Shown here: positions 1 to 7,127 of the stretch, in pieces
How positions within the stretch are numbered: the first letter of the stretch is position 1
Layout: each line of letters starts with the position of its first letter
Assembly (NCBI RefSeq): GCF_938030755.1
Contig: NZ_CALHIF010000031.1
Span: 1 to 33,570 of the forward strand
Direction: 5' to 3'
DNA: 33,570 bases
DNA from: an uncultured Granulicatella sp.
GTDB lineage: Bacteria > Bacillota > Bacilli > Lactobacillales > Aerococcaceae
Program-made: the position numbers and the translations under genes
The notes under the pieces: model-generated
Database searches by the model: none
Told to the model about the DNA's origin: nothing
The model's input: the letters and a program-made list of their open reading frames with translations, nothing else

Positions 1-88
1 CTTTCCACAATTCTGGTTGTTGGCGAATTTCGCGCGTTGTAATTTCTGCAGATAACGCTTCTAATTGACTAGTTGAAAATTGAAACAT
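1..88 (-). CDS. agaS: AgaS-like sugar isomerase/deaminase, N-terminal fragment
   Basis: Only the first 29 codons lie in the window; the gene continues past position 1. The start is the ATG at 86-88 on the minus strand, with GGAGGG five bases upstream. The visible residues include SAEITTREIRQQPELW, which resembles the N-terminus of AgaS-type SIS-domain enzymes (amino-sugar phosphate isomerase/deaminase). That match is from memory of the family. The gene begins 20 bases after a GntR regulator on the same strand and probably shares its promoter, which fits an amino-sugar catabolic operon. Too little is visible to set substrate specificity. Confidence 0.55.
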   Translation of the reverse strand, partial: MFQFSTSQLEALSAEITTREIRQQPELWK

Positions 89-108
89 AATACCCTCCAA
101 ATGTTTTT

Positions 109-837
109 TTAGTTGTTTGTGCGATAGTGTCTTACTTTGTAGAAGAATTGGTCGCTTCTGGCAACACTAATCGTATATTCGATGATGCGATTTTCATGAT
201 TTAATGTGGTTCGCATAAACCGTAAACAAGCGCTATGCGGATCCACATCCAAGACTTCCGCTTCTTCCGGCGAGAGAATGCTCGCTGAGAATTCTTCGTC
301 GGCGTAGTGGATTTGCTGATGAAAATCATTTGCAAACACTTCATATAAAGATTGGCCTTCTAACTGCGTCTTCGTTAAGGTTTTGAAGACGTCGTATGGT
401 AAGAAAGTTGTTTCTTTCATGAGTGGAATGCCATCTGCATACCGAATGCGTTTCAGACGAAAGAGCTTGTCACCAGCTTCGATTCCAACGAGTGGAGCGA
501 TAAATTCATCGGCTTCGTAACAATCCAGCGAAGTAATTTTCGTGGACGGGACTTTGCCGAGTTCCTTCATCTGTTCCGTGAAACTGTAGCCTTCCAGCAA
601 GTTTTGGCGTTCTTTCCATTGCGTTGAAATGAACGTGCCTTTTCCATGACGCTTATAAATATATCCAAGCGTCTCCAATTCCTTCAACGCTGTTCGAACG
701 GTGGTGCGACTGACATTATAGACTTTTGTAATTTCGCGCTCCGAAAGCATTTTTTCGTGTGCTTTTCCCTTGTTCTTAATGAAGTCGATCAACGCTAGAC
801 TCAGTGTTGAGTAGAGTGGAGAAGGTTTGGCTACCAT
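109..837 (-). CDS. GntR/HutC-family transcriptional repressor with UTRA domain
   Basis: This 242-residue protein has an N-terminal winged helix-turn-helix (about residues 8-75; LSEREITKVYNVSRTTVRTA, then KRHGKGTF in the wing) and a C-terminal UTRA ligand-binding domain (about 95-235). That is the usual GntR/HutC layout, in which a sugar phosphate or similar metabolite releases DNA. The ATG has a good AAAGGAGG site seven bases upstream. It precedes the agaS-like gene, so it probably represses an amino-sugar operon and itself. A perfect inverted repeat lies just downstream of its -10 box (871-888), consistent with autorepression. The effector cannot be read from sequence. Confidence 0.88.
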   Translation of the reverse strand: MVAKPSPLYSTLSLALIDFIKNKGKAHEKMLSEREITKVYNVSRTTVRTALKELETLGYIYKRHGKGTFISTQWKERQNLLEGYSFTEQMKELGKVPSTKITSLDCYEADEFIAPLVGIEAGDKLFRLKRIRYADGIPLMKETTFLPYDVFKTLTKTQLEGQSLYEVFANDFHQQIHYADEEFSASILSPEEAEVLDVDPHSACLRFMRTTLNHENRIIEYTISVARSDQFFYKVRHYRTNN

Positions 838-870
838 ATCGGTTCCTCCTTTCGTAAAAAACTCTTCTAC

Positions 871-888
871 AACTGGTCACTACCAGTT
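871..888. promoter_or_regulatory. Probable GntR operator
   Basis: This is a perfect inverted repeat, AACTGGT-CACT-ACCAGTT: 7-base arms around a 4-base spacer. It lies six bases downstream of the -10 box of the gntR promoter, so bound repressor would cover the transcription start. Symmetric sites of this size are typical of HutC-type GntR proteins. Assignment to the adjacent regulator is inference from position. Confidence 0.7.
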
Positions 889-894
889 AATACC

Positions 895-923
895 ATTGTA
901 AGTTTTTTTAGCGCTTTCGTCAA
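895..923 (-). promoter_or_regulatory. Promoter of gntR-agaS operon
   Basis: On the minus strand, a -35 box TTGACG (918-923) and a -10 box TACAAT (895-900) are separated by exactly 17 bases, a near-consensus housekeeping promoter. The predicted start falls inside or next to the operator palindrome. Confidence 0.75.
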
Positions 924-1010
924 TAGAATTGGAGGGAAAAGAATGATAGTCTCCAGAAAAAAATGAAAGCAAATCCCAAAAATTACTTATAAGTGATTTT
1001 TGCAAAGGAG

Positions 1011-1043
1011 TAAAAAAGAGAGAATAATCATCGTTATTCTCTC
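1011..1043 (-). terminator. Intrinsic terminator of the PTS operon
   Basis: On the minus strand GAGAGAATAA pairs with TTATTCTCTC around a six-base loop, followed by a run of T. It lies 16 bases after the EIIA stop codon. Confidence 0.85.
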
Positions 1044-1058
1044 CCATATTATTAGAGA

Positions 1059-1508
1059 CTAAGCTCCTAAATGACTATTTAATACCTCTTCAAGTTGATC
1101 AACAGTTCTAGCTCCTAATAAAGCTTCTTTTACATCGGCTTTCATTAACATACGAGCTACGGTTGCTAGTAGTTTAAGATGGCTTGTTCCAGCTTCTCCG
1201 TCAGGAATTAGTAGACTAAAGATGAATAAAGTAGGTTTTCCATCCATACTATTCCAATCAATTCCTTCATTAAGTCGAACAATGACGATTTTTGGAGCTG
1301 TGATGGCACTTGATTTTGCATGTGGAATCGCAAATCCGTCCATCATCCCTGTTGTCCCTTGTTGTTCACGTTCCACAAGTCCGTTATACACTGCATTTTC
1401 GTCTGCTGAAACGTCTAGTACTACAGCTTTTTGTGCTATGAAGTGAAACACTTCTTCTTGAGAAGCAAGGTTTTCATTTAAGAAAATAGATTCTTTACTA
1501 ATTAACAT
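1059..1508 (-). CDS. PTS fructose-family EIIA component
   Basis: This 149-residue EIIA of the fructose/mannitol (PtsN-like) fold takes phosphate from HPr and passes it to the EIIB domain of the adjacent transporter. The phosphorylated histidine is in GFAIPHAK (His63). The start is the ATG at 1506-1508, with AGGAGG six bases upstream; a longer reading from a TTG two codons earlier would overlap the ribosome binding site. It is the last gene of a three-gene operon, 37 bases after EIIBC and before a strong terminator. EIIA is a separate protein here rather than fused to EIIBC. Confidence 0.88.
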   Translation of the reverse strand: MLISKESIFLNENLASQEEVFHFIAQKAVVLDVSADENAVYNGLVEREQQGTTGMMDGFAIPHAKSSAITAPKIVIVRLNEGIDWNSMDGKPTLFIFSLLIPDGEAGTSHLKLLATVARMLMKADVKEALLGARTVDQLEEVLNSHLGA

Positions 1509-1545
1509 TTTCAACCTCCTAAGTTCTTTCTAAACCAATTGTCGA

Positions 1546-2949
1546 TTATTCAGAAAGTGGTTTACGAGTTGCTCCAAGAACAACACCACCGACAACAGAG
1601 CCGATTGCAATCGCTAATACCCATAAGAATGGATGTGTAACAACTGGTAAAACTAAGAAACCACCATGAGGAGCAGGTACTTGTACGCCAAAAAGGTAAG
1701 TTAAAATTGCAGCGATTGAAGAACCTAACATCATTGAAGGCATTGCGCGGAGTGGATCTTTGGCGACGAAAGGAATAGCCCCTTCAGTAATGTGAGTTGA
1801 ACCTAAGATGAAGTTTACTAAACCAGCATTACGTTCGTTTGTATCGAAACGGTTTTTGAATAATAATACTGCAACAGTTGTGATGAGTGGAGGAGCGATA
1901 CATGCTGCAGAAACCCCAGCCATGAACACTGTATTTCCTTCACCAAGAAGAACGGTACCTGTAACGTAGGCCGCTTTGTTCACTGGGCCACCCATATCAA
2001 AGGCACACATACATCCAATTACAAGACCAAGAAGAATAGGGTTTGAATCTTGGAATCCCTTTAAGAAGACCATCAATGATTGGTTGATATCGGCCATTGG
2101 ACTAACAATAACACTCATAAATAGTCCGGTGATTAAAACACCTAATAACGGATATAAGAAAATGGCTTTTAATCCGTCCAATGCTTTTGGTAATGCTTTA
2201 AATAATTTTTCTAAAAGAACGACTAAGTAACCTGCGAAGAAACCACCGACAATACCGCCAAGGAATCCTGCGCCGCCATTACTTGCCATTAAACCAGCAA
2301 CAAAACCACTCACTAAAGCGGGGCGATTTCCGATACTTTGTGCAATGTAGGCTGCTAGAACGGGAGTCATCAAGCCCATTGCTAAGCCACCAATTTCTTT
2401 TAATTGTGCAGAAAAGGCATTGTAAGTTTCATGATTTGGATCGAATGAGTATATTCCGAATACCGCAAATGAAATCGCGATGAGCACCCCACCACCAACG
2501 ACGAATGGAAGCATATGTGAAACACCATTCATCAAATGTTTGTAGATTTCACGACCAATAGAGCTCTTACCAACGTTAGAAGATTGTGGAGCTTCTGAAG
2601 CTTCAACAACTGCATCGTCAGAGTGGTATTTCACAACGCCTTCTCCGCGAAGAGCTTGTGCCACTAATTCATCGGCATTTTTAATTCCTTGTCCAACTGA
2701 AACGTCGATAATTTTTTTGTTGACGAAACGTTGTGGTTGAACGTCCTTGTCAGCAGCAATAATGACGGCTTTTGCATTTGCGATTTCTTCGGGAGTGAGT
2801 TCATTTTCAACGCCGATTTGACCATGTGTTTCAACTTTAATCGTTACTCCTGCTTTTTTAGCAGCCTGTTCAAGAGCTTCTTGTGCCATATAAGTGTGTG
2901 CAATCCCTGTCGGACACCCAGTGGCAGCGATAATATCATATTTTGTCAT
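1546..2949 (-). CDS. PTS fructose-family EIIBC component
   Basis: This 467-residue membrane transporter imports and phosphorylates the sugar. The N-terminal EIIB domain (about 1-100) carries the phosphocysteine in ATGCPTGIAHTYMA (Cys12). A charged linker (about 100-130) leads to a multi-spanning EIIC domain (about 135-460) rich in Gly/Ala membrane segments, with a motif near DMGGPVNKAAY. The length suits a fructose-type EIIBC lacking EIIA. The ATG has AAAGGAGG upstream. It lies 20 bases after the sugar-phosphate kinase gene. Fructose is the likely substrate because of the 1-phosphofructokinase partner, but related PTS sugars are possible. Confidence 0.9.
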   Translation of the reverse strand: MTKYDIIAATGCPTGIAHTYMAQEALEQAAKKAGVTIKVETHGQIGVENELTPEEIANAKAVIIAADKDVQPQRFVNKKIIDVSVGQGIKNADELVAQALRGEGVVKYHSDDAVVEASEAPQSSNVGKSSIGREIYKHLMNGVSHMLPFVVGGGVLIAISFAVFGIYSFDPNHETYNAFSAQLKEIGGLAMGLMTPVLAAYIAQSIGNRPALVSGFVAGLMASNGGAGFLGGIVGGFFAGYLVVLLEKLFKALPKALDGLKAIFLYPLLGVLITGLFMSVIVSPMADINQSLMVFLKGFQDSNPILLGLVIGCMCAFDMGGPVNKAAYVTGTVLLGEGNTVFMAGVSAACIAPPLITTVAVLLFKNRFDTNERNAGLVNFILGSTHITEGAIPFVAKDPLRAMPSMMLGSSIAAILTYLFGVQVPAPHGGFLVLPVVTHPFLWVLAIAIGSVVGGVVLGATRKPLSE

Positions 2950-2969
2950 TGTTTTTCCTCCTTTGTGTG

Positions 2970-3887
2970 CTATGAAATGCGTTTGATTTGTTGCATTAAT
3001 GTAGGAACGTCTGAAAAATCTGTCAATCCAGGTCTAAATGCGGTTGAACTACCTGCAGCCACAGCTTTGATTAAAGCTTGTTCATCTGATAAACCTAATA
3101 ATTGGCTGCCGACAAATGTAGCTAAAAGAGTATCACCTGCACAAGCAGTATTCACAACTTCTCCTTTTGGAGCTGATACATGGATTGTTTCTGTTGGCGT
3201 GAATAGAATTGCTCCCTTTTCACCTAAGGAAACTAATACATTTTCGGCTCCTTTTTCGAGTAGTTTTTGACCACAGTCTTTAATTTCTTCAAGACTCGGA
3301 TTTATCAAACTAAACCACTCAGCCAATTCTTCGTCGTTGGGTTTGATAAGATAGGGGCGGTACTTTAAAAGGTCGGGTACAAAGTCAGCAGAAGTATCAA
3401 GGATTAACTTAAACCCTCTAAGTTGAGCGGTCTTTGCAATTTTTTCATAAGTCGTATAGGTAATGCCTTCCGGATGACTGCCAGATACAAATAAAAAGTC
3501 CTCCGTATTCATATTCTCTATTATTTTGAGGAGTGCTTCTTCTTGGAGTTGGCTCACACTAGGACCTTGATTTACGAGTTTAAATTCTTCACTCGTTGAC
3601 ACTACTTGAGTAAATACATTGATTCGAGTAATTCCGTCTACATTAACGAACTGTGTTTGGATGCCTTCCTTATGTAGCTCGTCTTCGATGAATTGACCAG
3701 TAAAACCTGCTTTAAAACCTAACGCTGTATTGTTCATTCCAAGTTTCTTTAGGATAAAGCTAACATTTACTCCTTTCCCGTTTGGCATGTAAACAGCCTC
3801 TTGCGTTCGGTTCACTTCAGAAGGTAACATTTGCAAGGTTTTAATAAACAAATCAATGGCTAGATTCATCGTACAAGTATAAATCAT
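2970..3887 (-). CDS. fruK: 1-phosphofructokinase (PfkB/LacC family)
   Basis: This PfkB-family sugar-phosphate kinase would convert fructose 1-phosphate, the product of the neighbouring PTS, to fructose 1,6-bisphosphate. Signature parts are the N-terminal MIYTCTMN strand, the GKGVNVS substrate motif near residue 40 and the C-terminal ACAGDTLLATF motif carrying the catalytic aspartate; the usual first Gly of GAGD is Cys. I prefer the ATG at 3885-3887, seven bases after GGAGG. An ATG one codon upstream is possible; the longest frame starts at 3902 and would contain the ribosome binding site. The product is about 305 residues. LacC-type tagatose-6-phosphate kinase is the main alternative. Confidence 0.82.
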   Translation of the reverse strand: MIYTCTMNLAIDLFIKTLQMLPSEVNRTQEAVYMPNGKGVNVSFILKKLGMNNTALGFKAGFTGQFIEDELHKEGIQTQFVNVDGITRINVFTQVVSTSEEFKLVNQGPSVSQLQEEALLKIIENMNTEDFLFVSGSHPEGITYTTYEKIAKTAQLRGFKLILDTSADFVPDLLKYRPYLIKPNDEELAEWFSLINPSLEEIKDCGQKLLEKGAENVLVSLGEKGAILFTPTETIHVSAPKGEVVNTACAGDTLLATFVGSQLLGLSDEQALIKAVAAGSSTAFRPGLTDFSDVPTLMQQIKRIS

Positions 3888-3970
3888 CATTTCACCTCCC
3901 ATTATGATTTTTTGTTATACTTATTATTACATACAGCATACTGTAAATGTTTTCTAAAATGAGGTTAACA

Positions 3971-3988
3971 TTTGTAAAACTTTACAAA
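3971..3988. promoter_or_regulatory. Probable operator between RpiR regulator and PTS operon
   Basis: This is a perfect inverted repeat, TTTGTAAA-AC-TTTACAAA, in the 100-base divergent promoter region, 14 bases before the rpiR start codon. A second, looser pair (AAATGTT at 3945-3951, AACATTT at 3967-3973) lies beside it. Position and symmetry suggest binding by the adjacent RpiR protein. I could not assign clean -35/-10 boxes here. Confidence 0.55.
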
Positions 3989-4002
3989 ATGGAGGAGTTC
4001 AC

Positions 4003-4773
4003 ATGTTCAACACGAGAGGCTTAACAAACACGGAAAAATATCTACTTGCCTATATTGAAGAACATATAGAGGAGATGCCTTCTATTTCAATTGTAAAGTT
4101 AAGCGAACGAGCAAATGTTTCAACTGCATCGATTGTACGAACAATGAGAAAGCTCGGATATGACGGATTTACGAGTTTTAAACATGATTTGAAAAAGCAA
4201 TATCGGTTTGCAAATGAAAATTTATCAACTTTCAAAAGTTTGGAGGTTGTGGATCAAAAGATTCAAGCTGTTGTAGTGAAAAATGAGCAAGAGGTCCGAC
4301 GAACGATTGAGCAATTGGATAGCAGAGCCATAGAAGATGCTGTTCAAGCAATCTTTGGAGCACAACGTGTCTACTTATTTTCTAGGGGACTGAGTGAAAT
4401 GATTGCCAGTGAAATGGAGATAAAATTTCATTTATTGGAACGGACATGCGAACAATATGTAGACCCAAATATTATAAAGACGATTAGCCATCGATTAAAT
4501 GCGCAAGATGTGGCAATTATTATATCCCTGAATGGACATACAGAAGAATTAGTCGAAGCGGCCAAAGTTTGTCAACAAAATGAAGTTCCCATCATTTTAA
4601 TAACGGCTAACAGTGCGAGTCCTCTGGCAAGATTAAGTGATATTACTTTTGTTGGATATAAATCAGAAAGTTCGTACTTCCCAGATTATGAAGTTCGTTC
4701 TCGGTTACCACTACAAGTGATTAGTCGAATATTGCTAGATGCTTATGCCATAAGGGTTGCCGGCCAAAAATAA
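4003..4773 (+). CDS. RpiR/MurR-family transcriptional regulator with SIS domain
   Basis: This 256-residue regulator has an N-terminal RpiR helix-turn-helix (about 1-77; SIVKLSERANVSTASIVRTM) and a C-terminal SIS domain (about 110-245; VYLFSRGLSEMIASEMEIKF, VAIIISLNGHTEE). SIS domains bind phosphosugars, so the protein probably senses a sugar phosphate. It is transcribed divergently from the fruK-EIIBC-EIIA operon with a palindrome between them, which makes it the likely local regulator in place of the more usual DeoR-type FruR. GGAGG lies seven bases before the ATG. Confidence 0.87.
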   Translation: MFNTRGLTNTEKYLLAYIEEHIEEMPSISIVKLSERANVSTASIVRTMRKLGYDGFTSFKHDLKKQYRFANENLSTFKSLEVVDQKIQAVVVKNEQEVRRTIEQLDSRAIEDAVQAIFGAQRVYLFSRGLSEMIASEMEIKFHLLERTCEQYVDPNIIKTISHRLNAQDVAIIISLNGHTEELVEAAKVCQQNEVPIILITANSASPLARLSDITFVGYKSESSYFPDYEVRSRLPLQVISRILLDAYAIRVAGQK

Positions 4774-4802
4774 TTTACATTAAAGACGGATACTGATAGG
4801 AT
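4774..4802 (+). promoter_or_regulatory. Promoter of the sdaAB-sdaAA operon
   Basis: TTTACA (4774-4779) and TAGGAT (4797-4802) are separated by 17 bases. The boxes start immediately after the rpiR stop codon and end 26 bases before the sdaAB start. Confidence 0.5.
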
Positions 4803-4828
4803 AGAAAGATAAAGAAAGGAGCTCCAAC

Positions 4829-5506
4829 ATGGAAAGTAATAAAGTACAAAATTATAAGAGTTGTTTTGATATTATTGGTCCAATTATGGTGGGCCCTTCT
4901 TCTTCACATACTGCGGGAGCGATTGCGATTGGAGCTCTAGCTAGACAATTATTCGGCGGAACGCCAAAAAGCGTGCGCTGTGACTATTATGAGTCATTTG
5001 CAGAAACCCATAAGGGACATGGGACAGATTTTGCAATTATTAGTGGAATCTTGGGCTTTTCAACAGATGATGAGCGAGTACCGAGAGCGGTGGAAATCGC
5101 TAAAGACGAAGGAGTCCAAATCGAGTTTGTCGAGCGCAAAGAAATGAGTCCAGTCAATCATGCGAATACGGCAGATTTAACCTTGAGCGACGAGAAACGT
5201 ACGATTCGCCTCATTGGGACTTCTGTTGGTGGCGGAGCGGTAGAAGTAAAAGTTATCGAGGTCGATGGCTTTAAGATGGAACTTTCTGGCCCCCTTCCAA
5301 TATTGCTCGAAGTGGTGTCCCTTGGTGAAATGCCAAAAGTATACCAACTATTACAAGAGCATGGGGTGACTATTTCGAAACAAAGAGTAGAAATGGCTGA
5401 AAATCGCCAAATGATTGGATATGAATTAGCGGATTTATTATCACCAGAATTAAAACAACAAATACAAACATTAAGACAAACGCATACGATTTATCTGTTT
5501 GCGTAA
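4829..5506 (+). CDS. sdaAB: L-serine dehydratase, beta subunit
   Basis: This 225-residue beta subunit of the iron-sulfur L-serine dehydratase works with the alpha subunit encoded next to it to deaminate serine to pyruvate and ammonia. It shows the conserved GPIMVGPSSSHTAGA motif near residue 20, the family's SVGGGAV region and a C-terminal ACT-like domain (about 148-225). The start has AAAGGAG upstream. It is followed 26 bases later by sdaAA. The two-gene form is standard in Gram-positive bacteria. Confidence 0.93.
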   Translation: MESNKVQNYKSCFDIIGPIMVGPSSSHTAGAIAIGALARQLFGGTPKSVRCDYYESFAETHKGHGTDFAIISGILGFSTDDERVPRAVEIAKDEGVQIEFVERKEMSPVNHANTADLTLSDEKRTIRLIGTSVGGGAVEVKVIEVDGFKMELSGPLPILLEVVSLGEMPKVYQLLQEHGVTISKQRVEMAENRQMIGYELADLLSPELKQQIQTLRQTHTIYLFA

Positions 5507-5532
5507 TGAGTTGATGAGGAAGGAAGTTTGCA

Positions 5533-6435
5533 ATGTTTTCAACCATTAAAGAATTGGTAGCATTAGCAACAGAAAAAAAGAAACCCATTTCTGAAATTAT
5601 GATTGAACAAGAAATGGAAATGACCCAGCAAAGTCGTGAATATATCTGGGAAAAAATGGAAAAAAACTTACAAACGATGAAGAATGCCGTCGAAAGAAGC
5701 GTGGAAGGCGAAGGGGTATTTTCTCCAACAGGGCTGACCGGTGGCGATGCGTTGAAGATGAAAAAATATCGTGAACGTGGAAAGACATTATCGGGCGATA
5801 GTGTTCTAGCGGGTGTGCAATATGCGCTAGGAACAAATGAAGTCAATGCCGCAATGGGGTTGGTCTGCGCGACACCTACCGCTGGAGCCAGTGGAACTTT
5901 GCCAGGAGTTGTGTTTTCCATTGCAGATACAATGAACTTAAACCATGAACAGCAAGTGCGTTTTCTCTTTACATCGGCAGCCTTTGGGATGGTCGTTGCC
6001 AATAACGCAATGATTTCTGGAGCGATGGGCGGATGCCAAGCGGAAGTTGGAAGTGCCAGTGCGATGGCCGCAGCTGCAGCCGTTGAAGCGGCAGGAGGAA
6101 CACCGCAAGAGAGTTCAGAGGCCTTTGCGACAGCACTTGGGAATTTATTAGGACTTGTATGTGACCCTGTAGCGGGACTGGTAGAAGTGCCCTGCGTGAA
6201 GCGAAATGCTATTGGGGCGGGGAATGCGTTGATTGCTGCGGATATGGCGCTTGCGGGGATCACAAATGTGATTCCAGCGGATGAAACCATTGAAGCGATG
6301 CGCAGTATCGGGGTCAGAATGCCACGAGAATTGCGTGAAACCGGAATTGGCGGAACAGCAGGAACTAGAACGGGCGTTGCTATTAAGATGAGAATTTTCG
6401 GAGAAGATGTTTCATTGAACCCGGAACAAGAGTAG
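5533..6435 (+). CDS. sdaAA: L-serine dehydratase, alpha subunit
   Basis: This 300-residue catalytic subunit is expected to hold an oxygen-sensitive [4Fe-4S] cluster. Cysteines in conserved contexts are Cys112 (CATPTAGASG), Cys168 (GGCQAEVG), Cys210 and Cys221 (CDPVAGLVEVPC). The C-terminal GIGGTAGTRTG motif is also typical. GAGGAAGGAAG precedes the ATG. The gene is co-transcribed with sdaAB, and msrA follows after 11 bases, so a methionine sulfoxide repair gene may share the transcript with this oxidation-sensitive enzyme. Confidence 0.93.
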   Translation: MFSTIKELVALATEKKKPISEIMIEQEMEMTQQSREYIWEKMEKNLQTMKNAVERSVEGEGVFSPTGLTGGDALKMKKYRERGKTLSGDSVLAGVQYALGTNEVNAAMGLVCATPTAGASGTLPGVVFSIADTMNLNHEQQVRFLFTSAAFGMVVANNAMISGAMGGCQAEVGSASAMAAAAAVEAAGGTPQESSEAFATALGNLLGLVCDPVAGLVEVPCVKRNAIGAGNALIAADMALAGITNVIPADETIEAMRSIGVRMPRELRETGIGGTAGTRTGVAIKMRIFGEDVSLNPEQE

Positions 6436-6446
6436 GAGGAGCACAT

Positions 6447-6968
6447 ATGGCAAAAGAAATTGCAACATTTGCAGGAGGTTGTTTCTGGTGCATGGTGAAA
6501 CCATTTGATAGCCAACCAGGAATTGAGTCTGTAATCTCAGGATACACAGGCGGCCACAAAGAAAATCCAACATACAAGGAAGTTTGTAGCGGAACAACAG
6601 GACATACAGAGGCTGTACAAATCACGTTTGATCCAGAAGTGTTTCCATACGAAAAGCTCGTAGAAGTCTACTGGCAACAAACGGACCCAACGGATGCAAT
6701 GGGACAATTCGTGGACCGTGGAGATTCATATAGACCGGTGATTTTCTATCATTCCGAGGAACAAAGAAAAATTGCGGAGGCTTCTAAAGCGGCCTTACAA
6801 GCAAGTGGTCGATTCAAAAAAGATATCGTGACAAAAATTGAACCTGCAAGTACGTTCTATCCTGCAGAAGAATATCACCAAGATTTCTACAAGAAGGATC
6901 CAGAACATTACAAACGTTACCGCGGACTATCAGGTCGTGACACTTTTATCGATAGTATTTGGAAATAA
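6447..6968 (+). CDS. msrA: Peptide-methionine (S)-S-oxide reductase MsrA
   Basis: This 173-residue MsrA reduces the S-epimer of methionine sulfoxide in proteins. The active-site motif is GGCFWCM, with catalytic Cys12 and a second cysteine at position 15. Other family motifs are GYTGGH, TGHTEAVQITFDP and the C-terminal PAEEYHQDFYKK. GGAGGAGC precedes the ATG. It ends 11 bases downstream of sdaAA's start spacing pattern, at the end of the sda transcript, just before a 42-base perfect palindrome that acts as terminator. Length is normal for a stand-alone MsrA without a fused MsrB. Confidence 0.94.
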   Translation: MAKEIATFAGGCFWCMVKPFDSQPGIESVISGYTGGHKENPTYKEVCSGTTGHTEAVQITFDPEVFPYEKLVEVYWQQTDPTDAMGQFVDRGDSYRPVIFYHSEEQRKIAEASKAALQASGRFKKDIVTKIEPASTFYPAEEYHQDFYKKDPEHYKRYRGLSGRDTFIDSIWK

Positions 6969-6970
6969 GA

Positions 6971-7012
6971 AAAAGAACTAAAATTATCATATATGATAAT
7001 TTTAGTTCTTTT
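6971..7012 (+). terminator. Terminator after msrA (42-base perfect palindrome)
   Basis: Twenty-base arms (AAAAGAACTAAAATTATCAT and its complement) flank a central AT, and T-rich sequence follows. It begins two bases after the msrA stop codon and would work on either strand. Confidence 0.8.
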
Positions 7013-7044
7013 ATTATTTATTCTACTTCGGATTTAAACCGTAA

Positions 7045-7074
7045 AAACGATATAGTATATAAGCTATATCGTTT
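7045..7074. repeat. Unassigned inverted repeat
   Basis: AAACGATATAG and CTATATCGTTT (11-base perfect arms) flank the eight-base loop TATATAAG. There is no T-run on either side, so it is not an obvious terminator. It sits between the terminator-like palindromes at 6971-7012 and 7084-7119. Confidence 0.6.
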
Positions 7075-7083
7075 AAAAGCTAT

Positions 7084-7119
7084 AAGGCAAAAAAGACCAT
7101 ATATGGTCTTTTTTGCCTT
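7084..7119 (-). terminator. Terminator after the aminotransferase (36-base perfect palindrome)
   Basis: Perfect palindrome with core GACCATATATGGTC flanked by A6/T6 and AAGGC/GCCTT. It lies nine bases past the aminotransferase stop codon on the minus strand and would terminate both converging transcripts. Confidence 0.82.
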
Positions 7120-7127
7120 CCGTATTC

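Noticed and set aside
3941..3955. Possible catabolite-response (cre) site TGTAAATGTTTTCT
   Set aside because: The central CG and the closing CA of the consensus are missing; too weak to call.
5370..6515. Long minus-strand open frame (381 codons) opposite sdaAB/sdaAA
   Set aside because: It mirrors the strongly coding sdaAA frame, is rich in Ser/Ala/Pro/Ile of the sort antisense frames give, and lacks a ribosome binding site.
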